Source: Melioribacteraceae bacterium (GTDB lineage: Bacteria; Bacteroidota; Ignavibacteria; Ignavibacteriales; Melioribacteraceae). Taken from it: a DNA stretch of 48,551 nucleotides. Positions 34,648 through 42,877 of the stretch are shown here, in pieces. The stretch is taken from NCBI GenBank assembly GCA_015493615.1, contig WGCV01000025.1, positions 1 through 48,551 of the forward strand, in the 5' to 3' direction. Position 1 is the stretch's first letter. The number at the start of each line of letters is the position of its first letter. Below the pieces are notes generated by a model. It saw nothing but the letters and a program-made list of their open reading frames with translations. It was not told the DNA's origin and did no database searches. Position numbers and translations under genes: made by a program.

Positions 34648-36783
34648 ATGAAAAAAATTAAAATCTTACTGTTCGTACTTATAGGATGGATTTCGCTGAC
34701 TTCCGCTCAGGGAAAAGAATTTACTTATCAAGATATTATTTTTAATTCTTACGGAAAACTGGCGCCGAAAAATTTAAGTCAGCTCAACTGGATTAAAGGA
34801 AGCGACTTCTACTATTACGTTTCCGGAGATTCTTTGATTTTGACTTCGTTGGATAACCGGAGAAAAGTAATTACGCTTAACGATATCAACGCCTCGGTTA
34901 ATAATCTGAGAATTGATTCTCTCCGGTATTTTCCGCGGGTTAAAGAAATTAAAGATGAGCAAATTTACTTTCTTGCAAATAATTATTTTCTGAGTTTTGA
35001 TTACGGCAGAAATAAACTCCGGATTATCAATAAACTTCCCAAGAAATCGGAAAATATTTTTACTTCTCCGAATAAGAAGATGACCGCTTACACAATCAAA
35101 AACAATCTTTATTTGTCAACGCTTGATAATCCGCAAATTCCGATTACATCGGAGACGAACAGCAATATCGTATCGGGGCAATCGGTAAGCAGAAATGAAT
35201 TCGGCATTACGCACGGAATATTCTGGTCGCCCAAGAGCGATAAGATTGCATTCTATCAAAAGGATGAAAGCGCCGTAACTAATTATCCTCTTGTCGATAT
35301 TACCACGCGCCCGGCTCATCTGAAAAATATAAAATATCCGATGAACGGACAAGGAAGCGAAGTTGTTTCCGTGGGCGTTTACGATATTGCAACGGGCAAA
35401 ACGGTTTTTCTTAAAACATCGGGCGGAAAAAATCAGTACTTAACTTGTGTTACTTGGGGACCTGAAGCTAAATATATTTACATAGCTCACCTGAACAGAT
35501 TGCAGAACCGGATGCGTCTCGTGAAATATGATGCAAAATCGGGCGCCGAAGTTAAGGAGCTTTTCGAGGAATCAAGCGATAAATATGTTGAGCCGGAACA
35601 CGATTTGGTATTCCTTCCCGGCAAGCCTGATAAGTTTTTGTGGTACTCCGAAAGAGACGGCTGGCAGCATCTTTATCTTTACAATACCGATGGCAAGCTG
35701 CTGAAGCAGGTAACCAAAGGCGAGTGGGCTGTCCTCGGCATTGCCGGATTTACAAACGAGGGCGATGTTTTGTTTTATGCCACTAAGGATTCCCCTATCG
35801 AGGAAAACCTTTACAAAGTAAGTTTGGCAACCGGAAAAATTCGGCGGATTACGTTTGCAAACGGAGTTCACAGAGTTAAATTCAATTCCCCGAACGGATT
35901 GTTAATCGATAACTACACAAATTTGAAAACTCCGAGAGTAATTAATATTATTGACGAACATGGAAAGACAATTAAAAATCTGCTGACAGCGAAAAATCCG
36001 GTTAAAGATTACAAGCTCGGGAAACAAAAAGTTTTTACGATTAAAAACGCCGAAGGGACTACGCTCTATTGCAGAATAACTTATCCTGTAGATTTTGATT
36101 CGACGAAAAAATATCCCGCGATTGTTTATGTTTACGGCGGACCGCATGTCCAGCTTGTGAAAAACCGTTGGGGCTACGGACGCTACGCTTTCTGGTTTCA
36201 GAAGATGGCGCAGAAAGGATATTTTGTTTTCACGCTCGATAACCGCGGCTCGGATAATCGCGGACTTGCCTTTGAACAAGCAACATGGCATCATCTCGGG
36301 GCAAAAGAGATCGAAGACCAGCTTACCGGCGTCAAGTACTTAAAATCATTGCCTTATATCGATTCTACGCGCTTTGGCGTCTTCGGGTGGAGCTACGGCG
36401 GATTTATGACGACTTCTCTGATGCTGAGAACAAATAATACATTTAAAGTCGGCGTTGCGGGCGGAGCGGTAATTGATTGGCGTTATTACGAGGTTATGTA
36501 CGGCGAACGCTACATGGGCACCGATGCGACAAACCACGAAGGAATGGAAGAATCGAGTCTGCTTAATTACGTGCAGAACTTGAAAGGAAAATTTCTGATG
36601 GTTCACGGAACAATGGACCCGACAGTGGTTTGGCAGCATACCCTTATGTTTTTATCGAAGGCGACTCATTTGAATAAACGCCTGGATTATTATCCTTACG
36701 TAGGTTCGCAGCACGGAGTTTACGGGGTTGACGCAGTTAATCTTTATCAGAAGCTAACGGAATATTTTTTGAAGAATTTGTGA
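34648..36783 (+). CDS. S9 family prolyl oligopeptidase, DPP-IV-like
   Basis: 711 aa from ATG 34648 with GGGA upstream; an open TTG at 34636 is unlikely. A signal peptide (KIKILLFVLIGWISLTSAQ) directs it to the periplasm. A beta-propeller DPPIV N-terminal domain runs about 30-450, then an alpha/beta-hydrolase domain. The catalytic triad is Ser582 (FGWSYGGF), Asp657 (HGTMDPT) and His689 (GSQHGVYG). The spacing 75 and 32 matches DPP-IV (78 and 32). Probably removes dipeptides after proline or alanine from peptides in the cell envelope. Monocistronic: 57 bases after umuC, with a repeat block behind it. Confidence 0.9.
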   Translation: MKKIKILLFVLIGWISLTSAQGKEFTYQDIIFNSYGKLAPKNLSQLNWIKGSDFYYYVSGDSLILTSLDNRRKVITLNDINASVNNLRIDSLRYFPRVKEIKDEQIYFLANNYFLSFDYGRNKLRIINKLPKKSENIFTSPNKKMTAYTIKNNLYLSTLDNPQIPITSETNSNIVSGQSVSRNEFGITHGIFWSPKSDKIAFYQKDESAVTNYPLVDITTRPAHLKNIKYPMNGQGSEVVSVGVYDIATGKTVFLKTSGGKNQYLTCVTWGPEAKYIYIAHLNRLQNRMRLVKYDAKSGAEVKELFEESSDKYVEPEHDLVFLPGKPDKFLWYSERDGWQHLYLYNTDGKLLKQVTKGEWAVLGIAGFTNEGDVLFYATKDSPIEENLYKVSLATGKIRRITFANGVHRVKFNSPNGLLIDNYTNLKTPRVINIIDEHGKTIKNLLTAKNPVKDYKLGKQKVFTIKNAEGTTLYCRITYPVDFDSTKKYPAIVYVYGGPHVQLVKNRWGYGRYAFWFQKMAQKGYFVFTLDNRGSDNRGLAFEQATWHHLGAKEIEDQLTGVKYLKSLPYIDSTRFGVFGWSYGGFMTTSLMLRTNNTFKVGVAGGAVIDWRYYEVMYGERYMGTDATNHEGMEESSLLNYVQNLKGKFLMVHGTMDPTVVWQHTLMFLSKATHLNKRLDYYPYVGSQHGVYGVDAVNLYQKLTEYFLKNL

Positions 36784-37761
36784 GTTGTTACGGACGAAAG
36801 ACGTAAAACGTAAAATATTTACAAACATAATGAAAATTTGTCATTGCGAGGAGCGGAGCGACGTGCTTGCCCCGACCGTTTTTTTTGATGGGGGCAATCT
36901 CCTACCGGACATTCGCGCAAATACTGATTTTGAGATTCTTCTCCCGCCAAGGCGGGATCAGAATGACAGTGAGGAGTTTAGCCTAATTTCTTTTTGGCAT
37001 TGCGAAAGAGGAGCTTGCGACGACTGCGGCTCCGCCTTTGGCGGACTCAATAGGAAACACGCTGTTGCCGAATATTCATAAGCGATTTAACGGCTAAGCA
37101 CGAAGAAAAAACAAGCAACTCCGTAGGAGTGTTACCTTTGTAAAAAAGAAGCGAGCTATTATGTTTTAGCTCCGTAGGAGCGATACTTATATACCAGACA
37201 CAACATCTTGTATTTGTTTTGTACCGCTCCTACGGAGCTTACTATTTGCGTTGTATTGTTTATTACAAAGATTCTGCACCTACGGAGCAGAAGTGTTAAA
37301 TTGCCACGCTACCGATAAATCAGGACTGGCGTTGATTGTCTTGAACTATGATTTTTGAGTTCTCATTACTCTTTTGTATTACAAGGATTATTAATCTTAA
37401 TATTTATCCTATTTTGAAAAATCATAGTTTGTCAGTTAATCATTTTAATCATAGTTCAAGACTTTTCGCTGAAGCAATCTCACTGGAAAACACACAATTG
37501 CTGATTGTTAATAAGCGTTTCACCGACTCAGCACGAAGAAAAAACAAGCAACTCCGTAGAAGCGGTTAAAAGATTTGATGTAGCGTTGTCCACCTAAGGC
37601 GGAGATTACTCTCTCCTATTTTTTCGGAGAAGGGTCAATCTGCAGGTTGTTATGTAAAAAACAAAAGCAGATTGCCCGTCCCGCAATTTGCGGGACTAAG
37701 CAATCCGCTCTACCAATCCGCCACGGCGGACGCTTGTTTTTTCACTCGCAATCCGTCACGG
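36784..37761. repeat. Repeat-dense intergenic region with several palindrome families
   Basis: No gene in 978 bp. 36840-36905: GTCATTGCGAGGAGCG-type arm. 36942-36957: TCCCGCC/GGCGGGA hairpin ending at ATCAGAATGACA. 37031-37045: TCCGCC/GGCGGA hairpin. 37050-37115: core shared with the 143-bp elements (AACACGCTGTTGCC, AACGGCTAAGC). CTCCGTAGGAG/CTACGGAG 12-bp palindromes at 37118-37130, 37168-37182, 37225-37239 and 37276-37288, and a diverged one at 37551-37564. 37480-37562 repeats 37025-37125. Further hairpins at 37589-37603, 37679-37695 (CCCGCAATTTGCGGG) and 37717-37730. An open frame starting at 36785 is only translated repeat and is not called. Confidence 0.8.
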
Positions 37762-39315
37762 TTAAATTTTCAAATAATTGCCGACAGCATCTGCGGAATT
37801 TTCCCCGTCAATCGCGGCAGAGACAATTCCTCCCGCGTATCCGGCTCCTTCGCCAACGGGGAACAATCCTTCACACTCAATATGCATACGGGTTTCGCTG
37901 TCTCTTGGAACCTTGACCGGCGAACTTGTTCTGCTTTCCGGAGCTAATATTATCGCTTCATCCGTGTAATATCCTTTCATTTTTTCCCCGAATTGTGTAA
38001 GCGACAACTTGAGACTCAAAGCAATATTTTTAGGGAATATTCGGTTTAGATCATAGGATACTATTCCCGGTTTATAAGATGTTTCCGGCAAATCGATTGA
38101 TGTTTTACCTCCTACAAAATCGGTAACCCGCTGAGCCGGAGCTTTAAGTTTGCCTCCGCCCGCTTCGAAAGATATTTTCTCGATTCTCTCGCGAAACTTT
38201 AATCCGGCAAAATATTTAAACTTTGAATATGCTCTCCAATCCTTCTCATCTACCGAAACTACAATCCCTGAATTTGCAAAAGGCGAGTTTCTTTTCGCCA
38301 CCGACATTCCGTTAAGAACCAATTCGTTTTTTCCTGTTGCGGCGGGAACAATAACTCCGCCGGGGCACATACAGAAGGAATAAATTCCTCTTCCCTTTAC
38401 GCTGTTCCGTAAGGAATAATACGCCGCCGGTAAATTTAACGGGCGTGGTTTTACCTTATATTGAATTGAATCTATTAATTCCTGAGGATGTTCGATTCTG
38501 ACTCCGAGAGCAAACGGTTTTGTTTCCAATTTAAGTTTGTGTTTTTCTATTATGCTCCAAATGTCGGTTGCGGAATGTCCCGTTGCGACAAGAACCGCAT
38601 CGGATAGAACTTCCTTGTCTCCGTTAACAATCACGCCTTTAATTTTATTCTCTTCAATGATAAAATCGGTAACTCTGGAATTAAAATTAACTTCTCCCCC
38701 GTATTGCATGATAGTGTTACGGATTTGCTCAACAATCTTCGGCAGTTTATTCGACCCGATGTGAGGATGCGAATCAATCGCAATATTTTCCCCGGCTCCG
38801 TGAAATATCAGCAAGTCTAAAATCCGTTTTACATTTCCCCGTTTTATACTTCGGGTATAAAGTTTTCCGTCGCTGTAAGTTCCAGCTCCGCCTTCCCCGA
38901 AACAGTAATTGGAATTTTCGTCCACAACTCCTTCCAACATAATGTTGCGCAAGGAATAACGCCTTTCTCTAACTTCTTTCCCTCTTTCAAAAATCAGAGG
39001 TTTTATTCCTAATTCCAAAAATCGCAGAGCCGCAAAAAGTCCGCCCGGTCCGCTTCCTACAATTATTACTTTTTTCCCTTTTGAAACGTCCTTAAATCTG
39101 AATTTAGTAAAATCATCAATAGGTTCTTCGTTAATAAATGCGAAAATTCGTAATCTGTAAACAGGTTTTTTTCGCGCGTCAATAGAGCTTTTAATAATCT
39201 TAAATCCTGTTAAATCACCCGCGGCAATTCCCAGATTTTTTATTACCAGTTTGCGAATTAGATCCTGATTATTAATGTTTGAGGGGAGTACTGTTATTTC
39301 GGTTTCTTTAATCAT
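37762..39315 (-). CDS. FAD-dependent dehydrogenase (COG2509-like)
   Basis: 517 aa. KKVIIVGSGPGGLFAALRF is the FAD-binding Rossmann motif, followed by LIFERGKEVRERR. NYCFGEGGAGTYSDGKLYTRS and FPVGEGAGYAGGIVSAAIDG are typical of the uncharacterised FAD-dependent dehydrogenase group. The N-terminal 80 residues form a separate small domain. Substrate unknown; no transmembrane helices. AGGGA precedes the ATG. It faces a repeat block downstream and is 63 bp from YjbQ upstream. Confidence 0.85.
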   Translation of the reverse strand: MIKETEITVLPSNINNQDLIRKLVIKNLGIAAGDLTGFKIIKSSIDARKKPVYRLRIFAFINEEPIDDFTKFRFKDVSKGKKVIIVGSGPGGLFAALRFLELGIKPLIFERGKEVRERRYSLRNIMLEGVVDENSNYCFGEGGAGTYSDGKLYTRSIKRGNVKRILDLLIFHGAGENIAIDSHPHIGSNKLPKIVEQIRNTIMQYGGEVNFNSRVTDFIIEENKIKGVIVNGDKEVLSDAVLVATGHSATDIWSIIEKHKLKLETKPFALGVRIEHPQELIDSIQYKVKPRPLNLPAAYYSLRNSVKGRGIYSFCMCPGGVIVPAATGKNELVLNGMSVAKRNSPFANSGIVVSVDEKDWRAYSKFKYFAGLKFRERIEKISFEAGGGKLKAPAQRVTDFVGGKTSIDLPETSYKPGIVSYDLNRIFPKNIALSLKLSLTQFGEKMKGYYTDEAIILAPESRTSSPVKVPRDSETRMHIECEGLFPVGEGAGYAGGIVSAAIDGENSADAVGNYLKI

Positions 39316-39378
39316 TTTGTTCCCTATTTATGAGAAAAAATTGTTCAGTTATAAAATTTATTATTTTCTGAGAGCCGG

Positions 39379-39798
39379 TTATTCTCCCGTAACGGTAATA
39401 ATTAGTTTCCTTGCGCCGCCGCGGTTCCGATGCTCGCAGAGATAAATTCCCTGCCAAGTCCCGAGGTTAAACATTCCGTTTGTAACCGGAATATTAAGAG
39501 AATATCCGAGTATCGAAGATTTAACGTGTGCGGACATATCGTCCGGTCCTTCAATAGTATGTTCAAAGTACGGAAGAGAATCCGGAACGAGTTTATCAAA
39601 ATAATTATTCAAATCGGTTTTAACTTCCGGCGAAACGTTCTCATTTATGGTTAAAGAAGCCGAGGTATGCTTAATGAAAATGTTGGCAATTCCTCTTCCG
39701 AATTCCTTAAGCTCCGGCAGCGCGTCAAGTATCTCAAAAGTAATAAGATGAAATCCTCTGGCGCGCGGTTTTAAAGTAATTTCTTTTTGAATAATCAT
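39379..39798 (-). CDS. YjbQ/UPF0047 family protein
   Basis: 139 aa. IFIKHTSASLTINENVSPEVKTDL, HTIEGPDDMSAHVKSSILG and LGTWQGIYLCEHRNRGGARKLI are the family hallmarks, including the conserved histidines and glutamates of a metal-like site. Some members act as secondary thiamine-phosphate synthases; the true role is not settled. 12 bases from ogt, on the same strand. Confidence 0.85.
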   Translation of the reverse strand: MIIQKEITLKPRARGFHLITFEILDALPELKEFGRGIANIFIKHTSASLTINENVSPEVKTDLNNYFDKLVPDSLPYFEHTIEGPDDMSAHVKSSILGYSLNIPVTNGMFNLGTWQGIYLCEHRNRGGARKLIITVTGE

Positions 39799-39810
39799 AT
39801 CATGCTCTCT

Positions 39811-40278
39811 CTAACTGTTTTTTGCTTCGTGTTCGATAAGCCATTCTTTTCGCTCGACTCCTCCTGCGTAGCCGGAAAGTTTTCCGTTTTTAGCTATCAC
39901 TCTGTGACAAGGAACGATTATCGGAATGGGGTTTTTACCGTTTGCCGAGCCGACAGCTCTAACAGCTTTTTCATTTCCCGTAAGTTTGGCAATGTCTTGG
40001 TAAGTTACAACGCTTCCGTAAGGAATTTTAGTCAAAGCTTTCCAAACTTCATTCTGAAATTTGCTGCCTTTAAACTCAAAAGGGATATCGAACTTTTTCC
40101 GTTTTCCGCTAAAATATTCCTTAAGCTGCTTTCTGGCAGAGATCGTAATTTTGTTCCCTTTTTTCGTCTCTTCCGGTAATTCGTCAATAAACTTAACCGC
40201 CCTTAAATTGTTTTTATCGGCGACAATTTCAACAATTCCGATCGGCGATTCGAAATATGAATAGAACTCTTCGTTCAT
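39811..40278 (-). CDS. ogt: Methylated-DNA-[protein]-cysteine S-methyltransferase
   Basis: 155 aa. The acceptor cysteine is C124 in IPIIVPCHRVIAKNGKLSGY, with the DNA-binding helix-turn-helix region YGSVVTYQDIAKLTG and the Asn/Arg finger AVRAVGSANGKNP. Repairs O6-alkylguanine stoichiometrically by transferring the alkyl group to itself. The N-terminal domain is short, as in Ogt-type enzymes. Confidence 0.93.
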   Translation of the reverse strand: MNEEFYSYFESPIGIVEIVADKNNLRAVKFIDELPEETKKGNKITISARKQLKEYFSGKRKKFDIPFEFKGSKFQNEVWKALTKIPYGSVVTYQDIAKLTGNEKAVRAVGSANGKNPIPIIVPCHRVIAKNGKLSGYAGGVERKEWLIEHEAKNS

Positions 40279-40397
40279 ATCTTTTTCCCATTACTTGTTT
40301 TTTATTAAACCAATCTAATAATTCATCTTTAATTAATGAAACTAAAACAAACATCATGTTGCAAGAATTCTTAATGACAGTTTTTTAGTTAGATTTT

Positions 40398-40528
40398 AGC
40401 GTCATTACGAGAAGCGAAGTGACGAAGTAATCTCACCGGAAAACACGCTGTTGCCTAATGTTCAAGAGCGGTTTATCGGCTAAAGCTGAATCCTAGTGAG
40501 ATTGCCAAGTCGCGTCGCTCCTCGCAAT
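40398..40528. repeat. MITE-like palindromic element (GCGTCATTNCGAGGA family), second full copy
   Basis: The left arm opens AGCGTCATTACGAGAAGCG. The interior carries AACACGCTGTTGCC and GCTAAAGCTGAATCC. The right arm GTGAGATTGCC...GCTCCTCGCAAT ends short. The interior matches the minus-strand core of the copy at 2687-2829, so this copy is in the opposite orientation. No gene lies in the surrounding 295 bp. Confidence 0.8.
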
Positions 40529-40573
40529 CCGCCAAGACTGTCCCGACCGCTTTTCTTGACGAACTAACATTCT

Positions 40574-41575
40574 TTATTCTTTGCTTTCCGGCTTTGTCAT
40601 TTCATAGTTATTTAGATAATCCAAATATTTCAGCAAAGTCTCTTCAATAGGAGCGTACTCAACATAATTCATCAGCTCCTGCCGTATTTTAGAAGCTCCG
40701 TACATTCCTTTCAGATAGCCGGAATAAAACTTCCGGAAAGGAATAACCGCCCGTCGTTCTTCTTTTATTTCAATTTCATAACGAAGGTGACGGAGCGCCG
40801 TTTTAATTCTTTCTTCCGTAGTAACAGGGTTTTTAATATCTCCGAATTCAAGAATTTCCTTCCCTTCTCTGAAAATCCACGGCTGCCCGATTGCTCCGCG
40901 GGCAATCATAACTCCGTCGGCGTTCGTCTCGTCAAACGCCCGCTTAATATCGCTTGCTGTCATAACGCCGCCATTCAGAATTACGGGAAAATCGACGACT
41001 TCTTTAATTCTGTCAATCCAAAACCAAGCGGCGTCTCCGGAATGCCCCTGTTTCCTCGTCCGGCAGTGAACAGTCAGCGCTTTAGCTCCGGCGTCTTCAA
41101 GCCGCCTTGCAACATCAAGAATAACAATGTTCTCATCATCCCAGCCGAGACGTGTTTTAACCGTTACGGGCAAATCAACGGCTTCAACAATGGCGCGAAC
41201 CATTTTCTCCATCAGGGGCGGGTCTTTCAGCAAACCGGCTCCGGCTCCCCTGTTTGCGACTTTCTTTACCCAGCATCCGGCGTTTATATCAATTAAATCG
41301 GGATTTTCTTTTTCGGCTATTTTAGCGGAAACTACCATCGGTTCAATGTTTCCGCCGTAAATCTGAATTCCAACAGGTCTTTCGTAATCAAAAATTTTCA
41401 TCTTGGCGTGAGTTTTTTTATCTTTTCTTGAAAGACCGTCGGCGTTCACAAATTCCGTGTACATTAAGTCCGCGCCGAACTCCTTACATAACTTCCTGAA
41501 CCCGGGATTAGTAATTTCTTCCATGGGAGCGAGAAGAAGAGCTTTATCTAACTTTATTTTTCCAATTTCCAACAT
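40574..41575 (-). CDS. dusB: tRNA-dihydrouridine synthase (DusB-like)
   Basis: 333 aa. FMN-dependent TIM barrel that reduces uridine to dihydrouridine in tRNA. LAPMEEITNPGFRKLC opens it. The catalytic cysteine is in INAGCWVKKVANRGAGAG, where the usual GCP is GCW. LTVHCRTRKQGHSG and PVILNGGVMTASD follow, in place of the usual HGRTR. The GCW/HCRTR variant occurs in some Gemmatimonadota/Chlorobiota-type proteins as I recall, so this is a lineage form and not a damaged enzyme. It stands between the ogt-side repeat and the MFS gene. Confidence 0.88.
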   Translation of the reverse strand: MLEIGKIKLDKALLLAPMEEITNPGFRKLCKEFGADLMYTEFVNADGLSRKDKKTHAKMKIFDYERPVGIQIYGGNIEPMVVSAKIAEKENPDLIDINAGCWVKKVANRGAGAGLLKDPPLMEKMVRAIVEAVDLPVTVKTRLGWDDENIVILDVARRLEDAGAKALTVHCRTRKQGHSGDAAWFWIDRIKEVVDFPVILNGGVMTASDIKRAFDETNADGVMIARGAIGQPWIFREGKEILEFGDIKNPVTTEERIKTALRHLRYEIEIKEERRAVIPFRKFYSGYLKGMYGASKIRQELMNYVEYAPIEETLLKYLDYLNNYEMTKPESKE

Positions 41576-41623
41576 TTGAATATTAATTTTAATTAATAAA
41601 AAATATGAGATGTAAAGATATTC

Positions 41624-42799
41624 TTACTTATTTTTCAAAACAAAGAAAATTAAACCGAAAGTTCCGAACGTGACCAAAGCGCCGGTAATAAAAGGAGCTT
41701 TGAAACCGAGATATTGAAAAGCCCATCCGCCCCAGAGCGGACCGAAAACCCGAGCGAGAGAAGCCAGCGATTGATTGATACCGAGAATTGAACCTTGTCT
41801 GTCCTGAGGCGAAAATTTGGAAATCATACTCAATGTTACCGGCTGCAAAATTCCTGTGCCGACAGACATAATCGAAACAATGATTGCTACTCCGAGAAAA
41901 TTTATTCCGTATGGAATAAGAAGCAGACCGAGTCCCATCAATATTGTACCAACAAGAAGAAGCGTTCTGTCTCGGTATTTTTCCACTAACCTCTTTAATC
42001 CAACTCCCTGCACCAACGCGCCGATTAATCCCATGATTCCGAAAAGAATCCCGTTTTGACTGTCGGTAAAATGGAATTGTTTATATCCGAGAAGCGCGAA
42101 AGTACCGTAAATATTGGCTATCGCAAATATCAGTATAAAAAACAGAACGACAAGAAATCCGACTTTGGGCATTTTTAAAACTTCGGTCGCCGCTTTAAAA
42201 TCGAACAGCTTATAATTTTTATGAGTAAAGCGGAGATGAGTTTCAAGCGATTCAGGCAAAAGGAAAAAGGCAAAAAGCACGGCGGCAAAAGAAAAACCGG
42301 CGGAGAGAAATCCCACAACTTCATATCCGTACTTGGAGAGCATTCCGCCGATTAGCGGACCAAATACAAAACCAAGCCCGAAAGCCGCTCCGATTATTCC
42401 CATTCCTTTAGAGCGTTCTTCGTTTGTCGTAACGTCTGCGATGTAGGCTTGCGCAACGCCTATGTTGCTTCCGCCGATTCCGGCTATAACTCTTGAAATT
42501 AAAAGTAATGCGAACGAATTAGTAAAAGCGAAGATTATATATGAAATTCCGTTGAGCAGAAGCGAGAAAGTAATTACCGGCTTTCTTCCGATTTTATCGG
42601 ATATTTTTCCCATTACCGGATTGAATAAAAACTGCATAAAGGAGTATATTGCTACGACGATTCCAATCTCAAAATCATTGATGTGAATTGCTTTTGTAGC
42701 AAAAGTCGGTAAAATGGGAATTAAAATTCCGAATCCGACAAGATCAATAAAAACGGTAATAAAAATAATTGTTAAAGAAGATTTACTTTTTCTGCTCAA
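41624..42799 (-). CDS. MFS transporter, TetA-like drug:H+ antiporter
   Basis: 391 aa, twelve predicted helices. Motif A is GKISDKIGRKPV between helices 2 and 3. VIAGIGGSNIGVAQAYIAD and MGIIGAAFGLGFVFGPLIGG are typical of the DHA1/TetA group. Exports small hydrophobic compounds in exchange for protons; the substrate is unknown. The start is TTG at 42799 with no in-frame ATG at a family-like position. It follows the uvrD terminator, so it is transcribed on its own. Confidence 0.85.
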   Translation of the reverse strand: MSRKSKSSLTIIFITVFIDLVGFGILIPILPTFATKAIHINDFEIGIVVAIYSFMQFLFNPVMGKISDKIGRKPVITFSLLLNGISYIIFAFTNSFALLLISRVIAGIGGSNIGVAQAYIADVTTNEERSKGMGIIGAAFGLGFVFGPLIGGMLSKYGYEVVGFLSAGFSFAAVLFAFFLLPESLETHLRFTHKNYKLFDFKAATEVLKMPKVGFLVVLFFILIFAIANIYGTFALLGYKQFHFTDSQNGILFGIMGLIGALVQGVGLKRLVEKYRDRTLLLVGTILMGLGLLLIPYGINFLGVAIIVSIMSVGTGILQPVTLSMISKFSPQDRQGSILGINQSLASLARVFGPLWGGWAFQYLGFKAPFITGALVTFGTFGLIFFVLKNK

Positions 42800-42828
42800 T
42801 TAAAACTACTCGTTTATTTATAAAATAA

Positions 42829-42855
42829 AAGCGGACTCATAGCCGAAGTCCGCTT
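42829..42855 (-). terminator. Intrinsic terminator of the helicase gene
   Basis: A 9-bp perfect stem AAGCGGACT/AGTCCGCTT with a 9-base loop is followed on the minus strand by TTTTATTTTAT. It lies 22 bases after the helicase stop and just before the MFS start. The strongest terminator seen in the window. Confidence 0.85.
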
Positions 42856-42877
42856 AAGAAATTTAATAAAAAAGATT

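Noticed and set aside
36785-37081. A 98-codon open frame after the S9 peptidase
   Set aside because: Its residues (CHCEERSD and following) are the well-known translation of the GTCATTGCGAGGAGCG repeat; no ribosome site.
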